Assembly: GCF_000280905.1 (NCBI RefSeq)
Contig: NZ_ALAP01000087.1
Span: 1 to 34,283, forward strand
DNA: 34,283 nucleotides
Direction: 5' to 3'
Source of the DNA: Streptomyces sp. AA1529
Lineage (GTDB): Bacteria; Actinomycetota; Actinomycetes; Streptomycetales; Streptomycetaceae
This document shows, piece by piece, positions 32,320 to 34,283 of the stretch (positions within the stretch are counted from its first letter, which is position 1; every line of letters begins with the position of its first letter). A model generated the notes under the pieces. It was not told where the DNA came from and did not search any database. It worked only from the letters and a program-made list of their open reading frames with translations. A program made the translations under genes and the position numbers.

Positions 32320-34283
32320 CTATGTACGCGCCGGTGAGTAGGAACGGATATCTCCGGGTGCTTCGTGCCGCAGTTTCCAGATGATCTGCATGGGTTTCTC
32401 TCCAGAGTGACTTACGTAATCAGCCGGACCAAGGAACGTGTACGGCGCCGCACCGATATCATTCTCGCGATACCTGCGCACAAAGAGGAATACATGAGAA
32501 CCAGTATCCTTATGATTCTGGTAACGCCTACCACTCTTTGTGTGTGGAGCCGTATCCTTCTGTGACTCCCAATGGAAGTGGCGAGCATCGATAGCGTAAT
32601 CTTTGTAGCGGATGTCTTCTTTGAAGTCTTTCTCTTCCTTTACCAAGGTGATAAACAGAGCGTCTAGATTTGCCCTTCGGCACCATTCAACTCCACTCTG
32701 CGACTGTGAAGGATATGGACCTGTAATGGATGTCTGACCAATAGCAGTGAGGGCTTCTGCCCTTGTGTATGTGGAGTGCACCCGTAGTGGAACCTCACGG
32801 TGAGGATCATCCAAGAGGATAGATGGGCGCTCAATACGTTCTTTGCTGTACTTCAAGATTTGGCGTGCTTCTGAGCGCGCGAAAGGTTGCTGTGTGAGGT
32901 ATTCGAGTGCTTCTTGATAAGAGGTGAATCCTCCGCCCGTGTCCCATAGATTGAGGATCAACATTCGAGCGTAAAGCTGTTGCTGTGGCGAGAGTTCGTC
33001 GTAGCGAGGTGAATCGAGACCCAAGATAGAACTATAGGCGTCCACACGCTCAGGGTCGTCGACATGGAGGAATTTTGCCATGCGCTTGAGTAGTTTTTCT
33101 TCGTGTTTCGGGGAAGGCTGAGTGAGAAGCTCGGCTTTCCGCAGTGCCTTCGTCCATGAGTTGCCATTACGGTAGACATCCGAGATCTCCCGCATGCTCA
33201 CATCGAGATATAGGACGAGAGAATCTGTATCCCAAGCCTTCACTTCTTTGACAATCTGCGGAAAATGCAGATTTATCCGCGACTTAATATTGCGGATTAC
33301 CAGTTCCTTTGACTTGCGGTCCAGGATGATCTCGGAATCGTCCGGAAGACCGTAAGAATCGGCCTCGATGCTCTTGATGAGTCGGTCCCTACGGAGCCCA
33401 GTTACCGCATATAGGCGTTCTTCGAAACTGTACTCACTGCGATGCTGGCCGACGAAGTCGAGAACGGTGACAAATTCCTTATTGGAAGTACGCCGGAGGC
33501 CTCTGCCAAATTGCTGGAGGTAGACGGTAACGCTCTCAGTAGGGCGGAGGAAGAGGAGTGTGTCGACGTCTGGTATGTCCAAGCCTTCATTGAAGAGGTT
33601 GACCGAGAAGAGCGCCTGAATTCTCCCCTCGCGTAGCGCGGAGAATGCTGATTCCCGTTCGGAGCTAGGCGTACTTCCGGTGAGCGCCTTAGCGCTTATG
33701 CCACGATCTTGGAAAAAGTCTGCCATGAATCGAGCATGTTCGACAGATACGCAGAATCCAAGGGCGCGCATGGAGGGAGGATCAACAACTTTGTCATACA
33801 ATTCGGTGTAGACCAATTTGGCATGCTGATCCGTCGAAATGAGAACATCGGTCAACTCTTTACTGTCGTAGCCACCCCGCCAAGATAGATTACTAAACTG
33901 GGCAGAATCGTCTGCGATTCCATAGTAATGGAAGGGGCTCAGGAGGTTGCTATTGAGTGCCTCCCACAGGCGCATCTCGGCTGCGATGTGACCCGAGAAG
34001 TACAGGTCGTGAACGTTTTTTCCGTCGTGACGCTCTGGCGTCGCTGTAAGCCCTAGGAGGAACTTTCCTTCTACGCAAAAGCGATCGATGAGTTCAGCGT
34101 ATGTGGGTGCGGCTGAATGATGGAACTCATCAATGGTGATAATGTCGAAGTGGTCGCGTTCAAATGAGGAGAGAAATTCCCTATTCCTGAATGATTGAAT
34201 GCTTGCGAAGAGATGATCGCGGCGCGTGGCTCGCATGCCGGCGACCTGCAACTCTCCGAAATCGCCATCCTCAAGGATTCGAC
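32320..34283 (-). CDS. SF2 DEAD/DEAH-type helicase with DUF3427-like C-terminus (5' truncated by window)
   Basis: The frame runs open to the right edge, so the N-terminus, including Walker A, lies outside; at least 654 residues are present. Motif II is IITIDEFHH (about 34117-34142), motif III LGLTATPERHDG (about 34020-34055), and motif VI QQFGRGLRR (about 33490-33516), preceded by NLFNEGLDIP. The last about 350 residues include FARSEARQILKYSKER, RHFHWESQKDT, GSHVFLFVRRY and APYTFLGPADYVSHSGEKPM, characteristic of DUF3427. Full-length relatives often start with a PLD-type nuclease domain, which may lie just outside. GC is about 45-50 percent in lines counted, against over 70 percent in the core, indicating transfer. 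Such helicases are frequent in defence islands; a nucleic-acid-processing defence role is inferred. Confidence 0.92.
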   Translation of the reverse strand, partial: RILEDGDFGELQVAGMRATRRDHLFASIQSFRNREFLSSFERDHFDIITIDEFHHSAAPTYAELIDRFCVEGKFLLGLTATPERHDGKNVHDLYFSGHIAAEMRLWEALNSNLLSPFHYYGIADDSAQFSNLSWRGGYDSKELTDVLISTDQHAKLVYTELYDKVVDPPSMRALGFCVSVEHARFMADFFQDRGISAKALTGSTPSSERESAFSALREGRIQALFSVNLFNEGLDIPDVDTLLFLRPTESVTVYLQQFGRGLRRTSNKEFVTVLDFVGQHRSEYSFEERLYAVTGLRRDRLIKSIEADSYGLPDDSEIILDRKSKELVIRNIKSRINLHFPQIVKEVKAWDTDSLVLYLDVSMREISDVYRNGNSWTKALRKAELLTQPSPKHEEKLLKRMAKFLHVDDPERVDAYSSILGLDSPRYDELSPQQQLYARMLILNLWDTGGGFTSYQEALEYLTQQPFARSEARQILKYSKERIERPSILLDDPHREVPLRVHSTYTRAEALTAIGQTSITGPYPSQSQSGVEWCRRANLDALFITLVKEEKDFKEDIRYKDYAIDARHFHWESQKDTAPHTKSGRRYQNHKDTGSHVFLFVRRYRENDIGAAPYTFLGPADYVSHSGEKPMQIIWKLRHEAPGDIRSYSPART

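Overview
The window looks like chromosomal DNA of a Streptomyces-type actinobacterium. Over about the first 31.6 kb base composition is extremely GC-rich with GC-rich third codon positions. GTG starts are common, many starts look leaderless (a TAnnnT hexamer followed 6-7 bases later by the start codon), and same-strand neighbours often overlap by ATGA or GTGA. The gene families (TctABC, SpoIIE-type phosphatase, DUF4232 lipoprotein, a c-di-AMP riboswitch before an M23 peptidase, a 5-TM molybdopterin protein) also fit. The last 2.4 kb is clearly AT-richer and looks acquired. Species cannot be named from the sequence alone.

Layout. 0-3.7 kb: a pair of DnaA-box-like sites at the edge, a secreted M28 aminopeptidase (-), and a DedA membrane protein with a collagen-like tail (+), closed by a perfect hairpin terminator. 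3.8-7.1 kb: a tctC-tctB-tctA operon (-) for a tripartite tricarboxylate transporter. 7.4-9.5 kb: a STAS anti-anti-sigma protein (-), then a translationally coupled cupin (DUF985) and SDR pair (+). 9.5-11.9 kb: a UvrA2/DrrC-like double ABC ATPase (-).

12.1-21.3 kb is a compact locus: a polytopic GT-C-like membrane protein; a fusion of a haem-b membrane domain to a sulfite-oxidase-type molybdopterin domain, with an internal Tat-like segment; a 4-TM partner; a coupled operon of GT2 glycosyltransferase, DUF2064/CofC-like transferase and SAM methyltransferase; a divergent OmpR-type response regulator and histidine kinase; and a sugar-nucleotide epimerase with a zinc-ribbon-like insert. A 13-bp motif shared by the GT2/regulator promoter and the epimerase promoter suggests one regulon. 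I infer regulated synthesis of a modified surface glycan or glycolipid plus an envelope redox enzyme; the product is unknown.

21.5-29.7 kb is a signalling and cell-wall region: a TetR regulator; an ECF sigma factor whose start codon lies only 18 bp from that of a divergent PknB-like Ser/Thr kinase; a DUF4232 lipoprotein; a membrane SpoIIE/PP2C phosphatase; and an M23 endopeptidase behind a ydaO-type c-di-AMP riboswitch. 29.9-31.6 kb holds an aldo/keto reductase and a PPOX/F420-type flavin-fold protein.

31.6 kb to the end: a composition break, then a MutT-like Nudix hydrolase converging with a large SF2 helicase with a DUF3427-type C-terminus (5' end outside the window). This tail-to-tail pair is the most likely foreign, defence-like element. 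Several genes in the window also carry in-frame minisatellites (9- or 15-bp units) in linkers.
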